Shown piece by piece: positions 34,319 through 42,385 of a stretch of DNA of 64,000 bases. Numbering within the stretch: position 1 is the stretch's first letter; each line of letters opens with the position of its first letter. Below the pieces are notes generated by a model. That model ran no database searches, was not told where the DNA came from, and saw only the letters and a list, made by a program, of their open reading frames with translations. Source of the DNA: Rivularia sp. PCC 7116 (lineage in GTDB: Bacteria > Cyanobacteriota > Cyanobacteriia > Cyanobacteriales > Nostocaceae); the NCBI RefSeq assembly GCF_000316665.1, contig NC_019678.1, forward strand, positions 2,232,001 to 2,296,000, written 5' to 3'. Made by a program: the position numbers and the translations under genes.

Positions 34319-34909
34319 TTAAGCAGCGCTTCGCTTTACGATAATTTGCTGCTGCTTTTTGCGATACGCTGCGAGCGCATACGCCAAAGTATGTTGATGG
34401 TATAAAGGCATCTTCGGGAGTTCGATGTCTCCTCCCCATTCGTATATCGTGCGCTTTGAGATTGTTAAAGTTTCTGATAGCAGCGTAAGATATTGTCCCC
34501 GAAATTTCGTGGAGCTAACTATTTTCAATCTTTCACTATGTGATAAACCCTTTAACAACATTTCATTGATGAATTGATTTGCTGTTACCCTTGGAGCTAC
34601 ATACTCGGAGCTAGCAATTCTTTTTAATATCTCTGAAGATAGTGCTACTTGGACGTAGCTACAGGTCGTGCGTGCGTGTTGGGGCATATCTTCAAAATTT
34701 GGATTATCTCCCCAACCTCTCACCGTTTTTTTCTGGATTCCTAATATTTTGGAGAGTAGATTGACGCATTTGGCGGAGTATCCAAAACTAATCTCTTCAT
34801 CCAAAATTTCTTCTGGAGTAAGCTTATTAAAACCGAAGCAATATCTTAAAAATTGTCTTGGGGCAGGAATTTCAGATGGTAAATGTTTTATACTTTCGTA
34901 GTTGTTCAT
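34319..34909 (-). CDS. Protein with two similar helix-turn-helix-like modules
   Basis: ATG 34909 is preceded by AAGGA and gives 196 residues; an ATG at 34948 would add 13. Two segments echo each other: LLSKILGIQKKTVRGWG...MPQH and LLSETLTISKRTIYEWG...MPLYHQ, about 92 residues apart. Each has the look of a turn with a recognition helix ending in W-G, so the protein may bind DNA as a pseudodimer. It is transcribed away from the plus-strand operon that starts at 35202, so it could be the switch regulator of the element. Confidence 0.6.
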   Translation of the reverse strand: MNNYESIKHLPSEIPAPRQFLRYCFGFNKLTPEEILDEEISFGYSAKCVNLLSKILGIQKKTVRGWGDNPNFEDMPQHARTTCSYVQVALSSEILKRIASSEYVAPRVTANQFINEMLLKGLSHSERLKIVSSTKFRGQYLTLLSETLTISKRTIYEWGGDIELPKMPLYHQHTLAYALAAYRKKQQQIIVKRSAA

Positions 34910-35201
34910 TTTCCTTACAAGTCGAATATTTCGCACAATAGGATGCATAAAGTACTAAAATTTGGTAAGTCATGTGCAATCGTCTAATATCAAACTTTTT
35001 CTAATTTGTGTCATGCAGCAAATATCCAGAAATTATTCATATAATATCTCGCACTTGCCATATAGTCAAATTACTGCAATTGCAATGAAAATCCTTCGAC
35101 TGCAATGTTTTCGGACATGTTCGTTTAGATTCACCAAATTAATTTTTGTAAAGATATGGTGATGCTACTGCACCAAAAGTATTTAAAGCTAAATTGGGGG
35201 T

Positions 35202-35795
35202 ATGGGTAAAAAAGGAAAACTGCCTGTAAAAGGCGTAGGTGAAATTTGGGCTGAGAGCAAGTCGGAGAATTTGTCCTTGCGACTTACTCCTACAGGTAAG
35301 CGATTGGCGAGGAAGCGTGCCGAGCAAGAAGGTTTATCTTTAGCTGAAGTTGTCGAATTATATGGTAGGGGTTCTATTAACGTTGAGCAGGTTGACGGTG
35401 AGAAGACAATAACTCCTCAAGATGTTATAGATTCTCTCAAAACGTTTACTAAAGAACACCTAGCCGAATTTATCAGCATTGCAAGTAAACTATTAGTTGG
35501 TAATTATATTGAAATACAGCATTCCGTGGAATATTCCATAGCGGACCTTGTAAAAAAAGAGGTGGATTCACGTTACAGCAAAGATGTTGCGGCTTTCGCC
35601 TCCGATGTGGCGCTACCTATTGAAAGAGTAAACGCTTTATTAAATGGCGAATACCCATCTGACCTAGATTTAATTTCTATCGCTACCTTCTTAACCAAGG
35701 ATGATGGTAGTACTTATACACTAGAAGAAGTGATTACTATTAGAAAAAGCTTTTTTGGCAACGGTCATACTTCAGGAGAGGAACTGCGCCCATGA
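35202..35795 (+). CDS. Putative DNA-binding protein, ribbon-helix-helix-like N-terminus
   Basis: The 197-residue protein has a basic start and a segment (LSLRLTPTGKRLARKRAEQE, about 26-45) that fits a beta strand plus helix of RHH regulators. The C-terminal part contains a HTH-like stretch (ALPIERVNALLNGEYPSDLD near 147). The gene overlaps the next by four bases (ATGA), so translation is coupled. Being first on the plus strand and opposite the two-module HTH gene, it is probably regulatory. No named family is certain. Confidence 0.6.
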   Translation: MGKKGKLPVKGVGEIWAESKSENLSLRLTPTGKRLARKRAEQEGLSLAEVVELYGRGSINVEQVDGEKTITPQDVIDSLKTFTKEHLAEFISIASKLLVGNYIEIQHSVEYSIADLVKKEVDSRYSKDVAAFASDVALPIERVNALLNGEYPSDLDLISIATFLTKDDGSTYTLEEVITIRKSFFGNGHTSGEELRP

Positions 35796-36622
35796 GCCAT
35801 TTAATAGTTACTAAAGCTTTAAAAATAATTGATTCTCACGCAGCTAATTTACTTAGAGCGCAATTACCCGTTGTAGATTCATCTAATAGTAAATTATATT
35901 TTGATAACAATAATGCTATTTTATGGGTTACAACCAAATATTTAGCTGTATCTGTTAAAAATAATTATATTGATATAATCCCCCTACTATGTGATTGGGG
36001 AATAAAAGAACTAAAAATATTTTGGAATGGTTCTGGTAATAGGTATTTTCCAATTTCCTCATTATTTGCATCTACTTCAAAAGAGTTAACTTTTATGTTT
36101 AATAAAAACTCACCTGTTTCAGAAAAAAATCTAACAAAATCTGCGGTAAATTCAAATACGGATAACAATTTACCTATTGATATCAGCGGTTTTGAACTTC
36201 CTTCGACTTATTTAAAGAATGCTACCTACGAAGTAATTCAACAATTTATGCTTGAAATGCGCTGTAGAGGTTATATTGTGACCGCTACTGACATGACAAG
36301 CAATACCTGCTTGATGGTTAACGATTTGCAAGCTCCCGACCGTGGTTGTGGATGGAGAGGACGAGATTGGATTGGTTTAAATTTTTTAATGTTATGGCGC
36401 GATAGCTTTGACAGTGGTAATTTCAACTATTATCAACAACTTATTAATGTAGTAAGTCGCGATTACTTTATCTCTGATTTTGATTACTTGCTTCGCGCAC
36501 CTAATGGTGATTTGAGAAGATATTATTCCCACTATTTCTTTGTTGATAATTATTTAGACGTTCCCGCTAGAATTTGTGTAAGTAAACCCGGTAATTGGGA
36601 AGTTGTTGAATCTTTTAGCTAA
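35792..36622 (+). CDS. Unknown soluble protein coupled to the RHH-like gene
   Basis: The 276-residue protein is rich in Asn, Tyr and Asp. Recognisable blocks are PSTYLKNATYEVIQQFMLEM (near 137), RGCGWRGRDWIGLNFLMLWR (near 188), and the tail YFFVDNYLDVPARICVSKP. No catalytic motif is known to me. The start overlaps the preceding stop (ATGA). It may act with that regulator, but nothing in the sequence proves it. Confidence 0.6.
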   Translation: MSHLIVTKALKIIDSHAANLLRAQLPVVDSSNSKLYFDNNNAILWVTTKYLAVSVKNNYIDIIPLLCDWGIKELKIFWNGSGNRYFPISSLFASTSKELTFMFNKNSPVSEKNLTKSAVNSNTDNNLPIDISGFELPSTYLKNATYEVIQQFMLEMRCRGYIVTATDMTSNTCLMVNDLQAPDRGCGWRGRDWIGLNFLMLWRDSFDSGNFNYYQQLINVVSRDYFISDFDYLLRAPNGDLRRYYSHYFFVDNYLDVPARICVSKPGNWEVVESFS

Positions 36623-37226
36623 CTATATTTATATTCCTTATTCCGCGCTTTAAGTTTCACAAAATTGTTATTACTGTCTTTAGAATTAAATTAAAGTTAA
36701 TGAATATACTTTATCTCTTGTTTTTAACTGATATTTAAAATTATGTAAGCATAATTTTGAACTTAACACCTGATAAAAATCAAGCGATTATCTATTGTTA
36801 TACTACACTGTGAATGTGGGTTATATTATTGTGCTGAAAAATTTGGTAATTTAACCAAGAAGACTTGTCTCACAGTTGCATTTAAGAGAAACATGATAAT
36901 TCAATAGTAACGATATTTTTAAAGCACAACCTTTTTATATCGGCTATTAATAGGTTAGCAATACATAAACTGACTTTATAAATTAAGCGGAAATATTGCT
37001 ATTTACTGATTTTCAGAAAATTTGAATTTACTGGCTGTTGAACTTGAAACGCTTCTAATTCTATGTCTATATAGATTGTGTAAAGAACAGCGATTTAAGC
37101 TTAACTTTAATTTATCTCAAGTTGAATAGAAGCGATAACGCTTGTGAAGAAAAATATACTCTACAAGCACTATCGTCAAATAATCACTGAATCTTTCCTT
37201 GTTTCAAGTAGTAATTAAACTCCACG
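36623..37226. other. Intergenic region before the membrane-protein operon
   Basis: About 600 AT-rich bases without a supportable gene on either strand. It should hold the promoter of the long operon beginning at 37227. I see no strong terminator hairpin or repeat array. Confidence 0.45.
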
Positions 37227-37628
37227 ATGGTATGTGATGACAATATTATATATACCCAAAAAAGTCTTGCTCAAAGATATGGAATAACTATTTCGGCTTT
37301 GCAACAATGGTATCCCTACGCCGGAATAGTAAAACCTAAAAAGCGAGGGGGATACTTTGATTTAGATGCTGTTCAAACTGCCGATTTCTTTTATGTTGCT
37401 ACTAAGATAAGGCGACTAACCCGATACGAATACTTAGAAAGGGTAATTCCTTCTGGTGGTTTAGATGAATTTATGCGACAAACTAACGGACTTAGCCTGT
37501 ACGATTTTTTGACGAAATATATTTCTGAAGACGAAAAACAAGACCCAATTGTTAAATCTGTTATTAGGAGGATTGAGAGATATGAAACACATCAACAAAG
37601 TAGCTCAAACTTTGCAAACTACACCTGA
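37227..37628 (+). CDS. MerR-like winged-helix DNA-binding protein
   Basis: The 133-residue protein opens with TQKSLAQRYGITISALQQWY (about 10-29), a helix-turn-helix followed by a wing-like KPKKRGGYFDLDAV, as in MerR/excisionase-type domains. The rest is helical. As first gene of the long plus-strand operon it is a likely local regulator or recombination directionality factor. It overlaps the next gene by 47 bases. Confidence 0.62.
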   Translation: MVCDDNIIYTQKSLAQRYGITISALQQWYPYAGIVKPKKRGGYFDLDAVQTADFFYVATKIRRLTRYEYLERVIPSGGLDEFMRQTNGLSLYDFLTKYISEDEKQDPIVKSVIRRIERYETHQQSSSNFANYT

Positions 37629-38178
37629 AATAGTCATTCAGGTATGTAAAAAACTAAGCTTAGTTGTCAATAAAGATAGTACTATCAAACCGGAAGTAGA
37701 ACGGCAATTAGTTCAATTAAAAGAAGTAGCTACTGCTGAAAATATGTCCCTAGAAGAAGCTGCTAACCATTTACTGGAAATGCGCTCAGAACGCTCCAAT
37801 TCTAATAGCGAACATACATTTGATGAAAACCTATATATCCAACAAAGATTTGGCGTAAATCCTGAAGAATCTGAATCTAATAGCTTCGTTAAAGTGTTGC
37901 ATTCGGATGTTAAAAGAGGAAAGCAACTGGCAACATTACGACATAAAGTAGTTCTCGAAACTTCTACTTTGATGTTAGAAGATATGTTATTTAACGGTGT
38001 CCAAGAACCAACAACAGAATTAGAAGAAGTACAAGGTCGAGTTTACAAGCGTATCGACGATGATTTTTTCGGCAAAGTCAATTGGGGAGAGGAGCCGCAT
38101 CCGTCGTTGGAAATGCAGCCTCAACAGTTGAAATCAGTGTCGAAGACAAAATCCTTGCCCGAGAAGTCATCACCTTGA
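37582..38178 (+). CDS. Unknown HTH-like operon protein
   Basis: From ATG 37582, with AGGAGG at 37567-37572 upstream, the product has 198 residues. The start KHINKVAQTLQTTPEIVIQV and VVNKDSTIKPEVERQLVQL suggest a small helical DNA-binding fold. The C-terminal half is acidic and unrecognised (VQGRVYKRIDDDFFGKVNWG). The 5' end overlaps the previous gene and the 3' end meets the next gene, so the group is tightly packed. Confidence 0.6.
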   Translation: MKHINKVAQTLQTTPEIVIQVCKKLSLVVNKDSTIKPEVERQLVQLKEVATAENMSLEEAANHLLEMRSERSNSNSEHTFDENLYIQQRFGVNPEESESNSFVKVLHSDVKRGKQLATLRHKVVLETSTLMLEDMLFNGVQEPTTELEEVQGRVYKRIDDDFFGKVNWGEEPHPSLEMQPQQLKSVSKTKSLPEKSSP

Positions 38179-38432
38179 TGATGCCGTCAATAGAATCTTA
38201 CCTTGGCGAGCAATCCCGACAACTTAGGATTGTAGCGATGCAGGGTATGGGAATTGTATTTTTGGGTAGCTTTTCCGGGATGGTAACGGGATTGGTCTTA
38301 TCTCCTCCACAGCAGACGAACATACCAAAGGTAATTTACGGTTCTTTATTTGGCGGATTTATTGGAATTACCGTTGCACTAACTTTGATTTTGAAGATAA
38401 CCAGGGAGTTTATTATTCATGAGAGCGATTAA
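38178..38432 (+). CDS. Small membrane protein with two helices
   Basis: ATG 38178 overlaps the preceding stop in TGATG, giving 84 residues. An in-frame TTG at 38082 would add 32 residues and overlap the previous gene by 97 bases. Two hydrophobic segments are visible (VAMQGMGIVFLGSFSGMVTG and VIYGSLFGGFIGITVALTLI), Gly-rich like pore- or tether-forming helices. It overlaps the next gene (ATGAGAGCGATTAA). Function is unknown; membrane partner of the FtsK-like ATPase is one possibility. Confidence 0.58.
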   Translation: MMPSIESYLGEQSRQLRIVAMQGMGIVFLGSFSGMVTGLVLSPPQQTNIPKVIYGSLFGGFIGITVALTLILKITREFIIHESD

Positions 38433-38646
38433 AGATTTTTTCATTAATATCGGTGGTGGAATGTTGACCGGATGCGGTATTAGCGGATTTATCGGTCACG
38501 CAATGGGAGTCGGTGCAGCGCTTGCAATTAATCCTTTGCTATTGCTGATGGGCGCAATTGTTGGCGGAGCATGGGTATGTATATTGCGTTCGACTTTTGC
38601 TTGTTATTCAAAAGAACCTCTGTATTTAGTAATCGATAATCGGTAA
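38419..38646 (+). CDS. Small Gly-rich membrane protein
   Basis: A 75-residue protein with two Gly/Ala-rich membrane segments (GGGMLTGCGISGFIGHAMGV and LLLLMGAIVGGAWVCILRST). It overlaps the previous gene by 14 bases, so translation is coupled. It resembles its neighbour in composition and may form a hetero-oligomer with it; no family is recognised. Confidence 0.6.
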   Translation: MRAIKDFFINIGGGMLTGCGISGFIGHAMGVGAALAINPLLLLMGAIVGGAWVCILRSTFACYSKEPLYLVIDNR

Positions 38647-38652
38647 GAGAAA

Positions 38653-39483
38653 ATGCAACTACTTCCCAAACAAGATAAAAAAGGTGCCAATTATAATCGT
38701 CGCGTGGTAACAAAGCGTCATTTCAAAAAAGTCGATTTAGTTTTGTGGGTATGTTGTGCCACAGTTGGCTTAGGTTCGGTATTGTCAGCTGCTGCCATTG
38801 TGGTGGGTAGACGTAGTGAAGTTTCTCCAGCTATTAGTAAGGTTAATCGCGCTCTTGAAATAACGCAATCCCGTAGACGTGCATACATTGAAAAGCTTAC
38901 CCGTACCGATTTTAACCCCAACGAACTTCAAAACTATTCCATTGATGGCGGTGGAATACTTACTGGATGGCGACAACTAGGTGCAGCCCAATGGTCTGGT
39001 GAAATTTTACAAGATATAAATCAACAACAAAATAACGAAAACTCAGCTTTTTTCAGACTTCACCACATGGCAGCATTGGCGATCGCCAAGCAAGATACGA
39101 TGGACGCTTTAGTTGAAGTTGCTTCTGGTAATAATAGTTTTACCTATAGCTATACCAAAACTGACGGCACGAAAGTTGAGCAGCGATTGGGTACTGGGGG
39201 TGCTGCGGTATTGCTTTTAGGAAAGTTGGAGGCTATAGACTATGCCGAGAATTTGCAAAATCGACCTATTATTGATTTTAACCAAATGGTAACGCAAATC
39301 CAGACGGTGCAAGAACCATACGCTTTATCACAAGCGAATTATTTGCGGGTGCAAGGCTATAAAGACCCTGTGCGTCAATTATCAGAGGTGCCGAAAATAC
39401 GTCAGCGTATAGCCGAATCGTTACGAAAAAGAAGGCTGAAGTTACAGCAGTTAAAGAAATCCAAGCCAAACAAAGGAGGCTAG
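38653..39483 (+). CDS. Single-pass membrane protein with large soluble domain
   Basis: The 276-residue protein has a basic N-terminus, one membrane helix (VDLVLWVCCATVGLGSVLSA, about 27-46), and an approximately 220-residue helical domain outside the cytoplasm by the positive-inside rule. HHMAALAIAKQDTMDALVEV near 137 and the Lys/Arg-rich tail are notable. This single-TM topology with a soluble domain is common in transfer-channel components, but there is no sequence match I can name. Confidence 0.58.
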   Translation: MQLLPKQDKKGANYNRRVVTKRHFKKVDLVLWVCCATVGLGSVLSAAAIVVGRRSEVSPAISKVNRALEITQSRRRAYIEKLTRTDFNPNELQNYSIDGGGILTGWRQLGAAQWSGEILQDINQQQNNENSAFFRLHHMAALAIAKQDTMDALVEVASGNNSFTYSYTKTDGTKVEQRLGTGGAAVLLLGKLEAIDYAENLQNRPIIDFNQMVTQIQTVQEPYALSQANYLRVQGYKDPVRQLSEVPKIRQRIAESLRKRRLKLQQLKKSKPNKGG

Positions 39484-39488
39484 TTAAT

Positions 39489-39962
39489 GTGTATGTCAAA
39501 TTCATTGGCGCGGGTATATGCTTTTTACTCTCATTATTTAACGTATTGGGAGCGGTGCGGCAGATTCCGGTGAAGACTACTCTAGGTAATTCATCGCGCC
39601 CTACTGTCGCTCAGATGAAACCTCCGGGAACTAGCTTGCATTGGTTATCAGGTGGAGTATTTTTTGCAGCAAGCATCGGTTTAATTGCTTGGGCTATTTG
39701 GGAATATAACTCTAATATCGACCTCGGTATTGATTCAACTGATGCACCTGTTGTACCACCGATGCCCGAAACCGACAGTCAAAAATTAAACGGTGATGTT
39801 GTAATCGGCGACGTGGAAGCAATTCAATCCCAAAAATATGAAGGTCTTAAGCCCGAATTTCAAAACTTAGTTCCATTTCGCCGTCCTACTGCTGACGGTA
39901 GCGTGCCGATAACCCCCGAACAATTCAAGAATGCATTAGAAGATGACATTTGGTCTGATTAA
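39489..39962 (+). CDS. Two-helix membrane protein
   Basis: The 157-residue product starts at GTG 39489, 6 bases after the previous stop. It has membrane helices at about 4-20 and 53-71, and an acidic C-terminal domain (about 75-157, with FQNLVPFRRPTADGSVPITP). No family is recognised. Its place in the operon suggests it is part of the same envelope assembly. Confidence 0.56.
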   Translation: MYVKFIGAGICFLLSLFNVLGAVRQIPVKTTLGNSSRPTVAQMKPPGTSLHWLSGGVFFAASIGLIAWAIWEYNSNIDLGIDSTDAPVVPPMPETDSQKLNGDVVIGDVEAIQSQKYEGLKPEFQNLVPFRRPTADGSVPITPEQFKNALEDDIWSD

Positions 39963-39976
39963 AGAGGTAAATTATT

Positions 39977-40474
39977 ATGGCAAATAACAGACGTAGAGAT
40001 TTTGGTGTTGACTATTCTCAACCGGGTCAATTAGCGACACAACAACAATTAGCGCAAATGTTACAGAACGCTCAACAAAATCAATATCCGACTCAACAGC
40101 CAACTACTATTAACGTTGAACCTACTTCAATACACCGCGAACAAGGTGTTACCGTCAATCATGTGAATTCTCCTAATAAACCGACTAGTAATCGAGTGCC
40201 AGAAATCTATGTACCCGTAACAGATTATTGGAAAGCGCATAGATTCCATCCTCACAACAATTTACGCTACTTTTGGTACATTTTCTATTGGCTAAAAGAT
40301 GTGATTTCATCTCCCGTAGGTATTGCAATTGTGATGTTGTGGTTGGGGATTGGTGGAATTAATTTCTTACTAAATGGTAATTATTCTGGTCCTGGTTACG
40401 TGCAAAATAAAGAAATTAAATTAACACCAGAGAATGTACCTAATTTAACTCCGGTTGTCGATTTGGTGGATTGA
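39977..40474 (+). CDS. Gln/Asn-rich protein with one membrane helix
   Basis: The 165-residue product has a low-complexity N-terminal half rich in Gln and Asn (QLATQQQLAQMLQNAQQNQY, about 14-33), then a conserved-looking block VTDYWKAHRFHPHNNLRYFW and a membrane helix near 115-135. AAAGAGG precedes ATG. The next gene overlaps by four bases. Function is unknown. Confidence 0.58.
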   Translation: MANNRRRDFGVDYSQPGQLATQQQLAQMLQNAQQNQYPTQQPTTINVEPTSIHREQGVTVNHVNSPNKPTSNRVPEIYVPVTDYWKAHRFHPHNNLRYFWYIFYWLKDVISSPVGIAIVMLWLGIGGINFLLNGNYSGPGYVQNKEIKLTPENVPNLTPVVDLVD

Positions 40475-40728
40475 TGTTTGTCCGTATTACATTCTGGTTG
40501 ATGCTATGTTTGTTCATTTCAGATATAGCTCAACCTGGATATCTCAAGTTTTGGCAACCCGATTTAACCGAAATTTCTATCACTAATATCAGGTTGCCTT
40601 CCCTAAAATTTAATAAAAACATCGAGAATAAATCTCCTCGTAAAACTTCTACTTGTCTCCCTCCAGAGAATGATTTAGAAGAAGTTCTTCAAGCAAAATT
40701 TGGTTGCCAAAATGCGACTCCTCATTGA
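40471..40728 (+). CDS. Small exported or membrane-tethered protein
   Basis: An 85-residue protein with an N-terminal hydrophobic segment (MFVRITFWLMLCLFISDIA) acting as signal or anchor and a short polar tail containing two cysteines. It overlaps both neighbours (four bases upstream, about 17 downstream), consistent with coupled translation in the same envelope operon. No family match. Confidence 0.55.
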   Translation: MMFVRITFWLMLCLFISDIAQPGYLKFWQPDLTEISITNIRLPSLKFNKNIENKSPRKTSTCLPPENDLEEVLQAKFGCQNATPH

Positions 40729-41341
40729 TTTCAGTTTTGGCATTAATAAAAATGATGCCGATTCTATAAAACTAATTTCTCCTAATTGGAAGTATGCTTT
40801 TTTGACATTAATTTTAGCTAGCTGTATTTCTATTAAACCGATATCTATGTGGTTTGATAACCAACTTTTAGTGCAGCAATTTCGTCAAACTCATACTCTA
40901 AAGAACAGTAAGGGAGAGAGGGTTGTGAGTAATGCGATCGCATGGGCTGGGAAATCCTATAAACCCGGTCAAAAAGAGCGTTGTGCAGATTTTGTTCGCT
41001 TTGTATTGCGCCAGTCAAATATTCGCGTGGGAGTAACTCGCAAGCCCTGGGATGCTGGTAAGCAAAATCATAATGGTTCTTTAATGGCACGTTCTTTTTT
41101 TGGTAGCGATATTGGAATTATTCTTACCAACCCAAAGCAATTCCAAAAGGGAGATTTAATTGGTTTTACCAATACTTATGGCAATTTCAAAAGAGGTGCA
41201 ATCACTCACGTTGGGATTTATGTGGGTGGGGGAAAGATAGTTGATAGAAGCACAATGATCGCACCAGTTAGGATACGAAATCTATTTTCATTCCCTAATT
41301 CTCAAATAATTGGAGTTCGTCCTCATGCTTATCAGAAGTAA
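40712..41341 (+). CDS. NlpC/P60-like cysteine peptidoglycan hydrolase
   Basis: From ATG 40712 the product has 209 residues. After an N-terminal membrane segment (about 25-40) comes a domain with KERCADFVRFVLRQ (catalytic Cys at about 91), PKQFQKGDLIGF, and AITHVGIYVGGGKIVD (catalytic His at about 165), the order of NlpC/P60 or CHAP amidase/endopeptidases. It would cut peptide crosslinks in murein to open a path for the envelope machinery. TTG 40700 is a less likely start. It belongs to the FtsK operon. Confidence 0.78.
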   Translation: MRLLIDFSFGINKNDADSIKLISPNWKYAFLTLILASCISIKPISMWFDNQLLVQQFRQTHTLKNSKGERVVSNAIAWAGKSYKPGQKERCADFVRFVLRQSNIRVGVTRKPWDAGKQNHNGSLMARSFFGSDIGIILTNPKQFQKGDLIGFTNTYGNFKRGAITHVGIYVGGGKIVDRSTMIAPVRIRNLFSFPNSQIIGVRPHAYQK

Positions 41342-41660
41342 TATTTTGAGTATATTATTGATTGGTATTTTTATATTTCCACAACCCACTATTGCTTCAA
41401 ATATTGGTACTCGGATTCGCAATGAAGCTGGATTTAGTAGCATTGAACTAGCTGCCCAAGAAGAGATGGGATGGAGCGATAAGCGACTGGTGAAATACGC
41501 CTCGGTTGCTTGTGGTTATATTGTAGATGGCAAATCAAATACGTTGCAATCTGTGTATAGATATTATTTTGGGAATTACAACCCATCGAAAGAGCCATAT
41601 ATAAAACATTCGCTGCGAAAAATACACGATTGGGCTAAAAAGCAACCGGAGTGCAATTGA
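41325..41660 (+). CDS. Small exported protein of unknown function
   Basis: From ATG 41325 the product has 111 residues: a signal peptide (ILSILLIGIFIFPQPTIAS) and a helical mature part with SSIELAAQEEMGWSDKRLV and YYFGNYNPSKEPYIK. Two cysteines could form a disulfide. It overlaps the hydrolase gene by 17 bases. It might be a specificity or inhibitor partner of the cell-wall enzymes, which is speculation. Confidence 0.58.
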   Translation: MLIRSNILSILLIGIFIFPQPTIASNIGTRIRNEAGFSSIELAAQEEMGWSDKRLVKYASVACGYIVDGKSNTLQSVYRYYFGNYNPSKEPYIKHSLRKIHDWAKKQPECN

Positions 41661-42385
41661 TGATTCGTCCTTGGCAGATTACAAGTTTTTCTTTACTAAT
41701 GCTAATTACACCATTATTTGGAGTCTCAACATCTGAAAGTTTTAGTTTAGTGATTCCAATTCATAGAAATTATTTAGTCAATGAATTGTTTTCTGATATT
41801 AATAGTCCTGGTAATATTGCTATCTGCCACGCAGAGGGAAATTGTCAAAAAAATGGTGCATTTACTTCCCTGTATTATGGTCATATCGACCCATCAAAAT
41901 TAGGCGGTAAGCGAGTATTAAATCAAGGATTTTGTAGTGATTATGGTAAAAGCAAAGCTGGTGATATAAATGCTGCTAATCGTGGTTGTTTGCGTAGAAT
42001 GCAATCAAGATTGCCGCGACTAACTAATCTATTTAAACAGCAAAATATTGATATTAAACAACACAAAACAGCTTTCGTTAACTCTGTAGATTTATGGAAT
42101 CAAGCTGCACCTAGAGTTAGTGATAATTTTCCGAAACTTTATGCAGCTAATATTCGTTATGGATTACCTGTTGATAGTGCTATTCGTAATGCAAGAGTTG
42201 ATGCATTTAATCATCGAGCCAGAGGATTATTTAATATTTGTGGAAGAGAACCATATTACATAAATAGACTAGCATTTTACCAAAAATATTCAAGGTCATG
42301 GAAGCGTAAATGTATTGATATAGACCAAAACCGCAGAAGATTAGCAATTAATGCAGCACTAAAAAATAAAGGAGTTTTTGATTAA
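41660..42385 (+). CDS. Exported protein with an Ala-Glu-Gly active-site-like motif
   Basis: ATG 41660 overlaps the preceding stop (TGATG) and gives 241 residues with a signal peptide (about 1-27). The mature start ICHAEGNCQKNGAFTSLYYG, followed by GHIDPS, fits a cyanobacterial family I remember with the pattern AEG...T-x2-YYGH-x-DP, which looks like a glycan-hydrolase-type active site (Glu). Several cysteines imply disulfides. A cell-wall role beside the NlpC/P60 gene is plausible, but the activity is unproven. Confidence 0.62.
   Translation: MIRPWQITSFSLLMLITPLFGVSTSESFSLVIPIHRNYLVNELFSDINSPGNIAICHAEGNCQKNGAFTSLYYGHIDPSKLGGKRVLNQGFCSDYGKSKAGDINAANRGCLRRMQSRLPRLTNLFKQQNIDIKQHKTAFVNSVDLWNQAAPRVSDNFPKLYAANIRYGLPVDSAIRNARVDAFNHRARGLFNICGREPYYINRLAFYQKYSRSWKRKCIDIDQNRRRLAINAALKNKGVFD

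Noticed and set aside
34962-35162. 66-residue plus-strand frame in the regulator intergenic region
   Set aside because: Low-complexity composition, and it occupies the divergent promoter gap between two better-supported genes.
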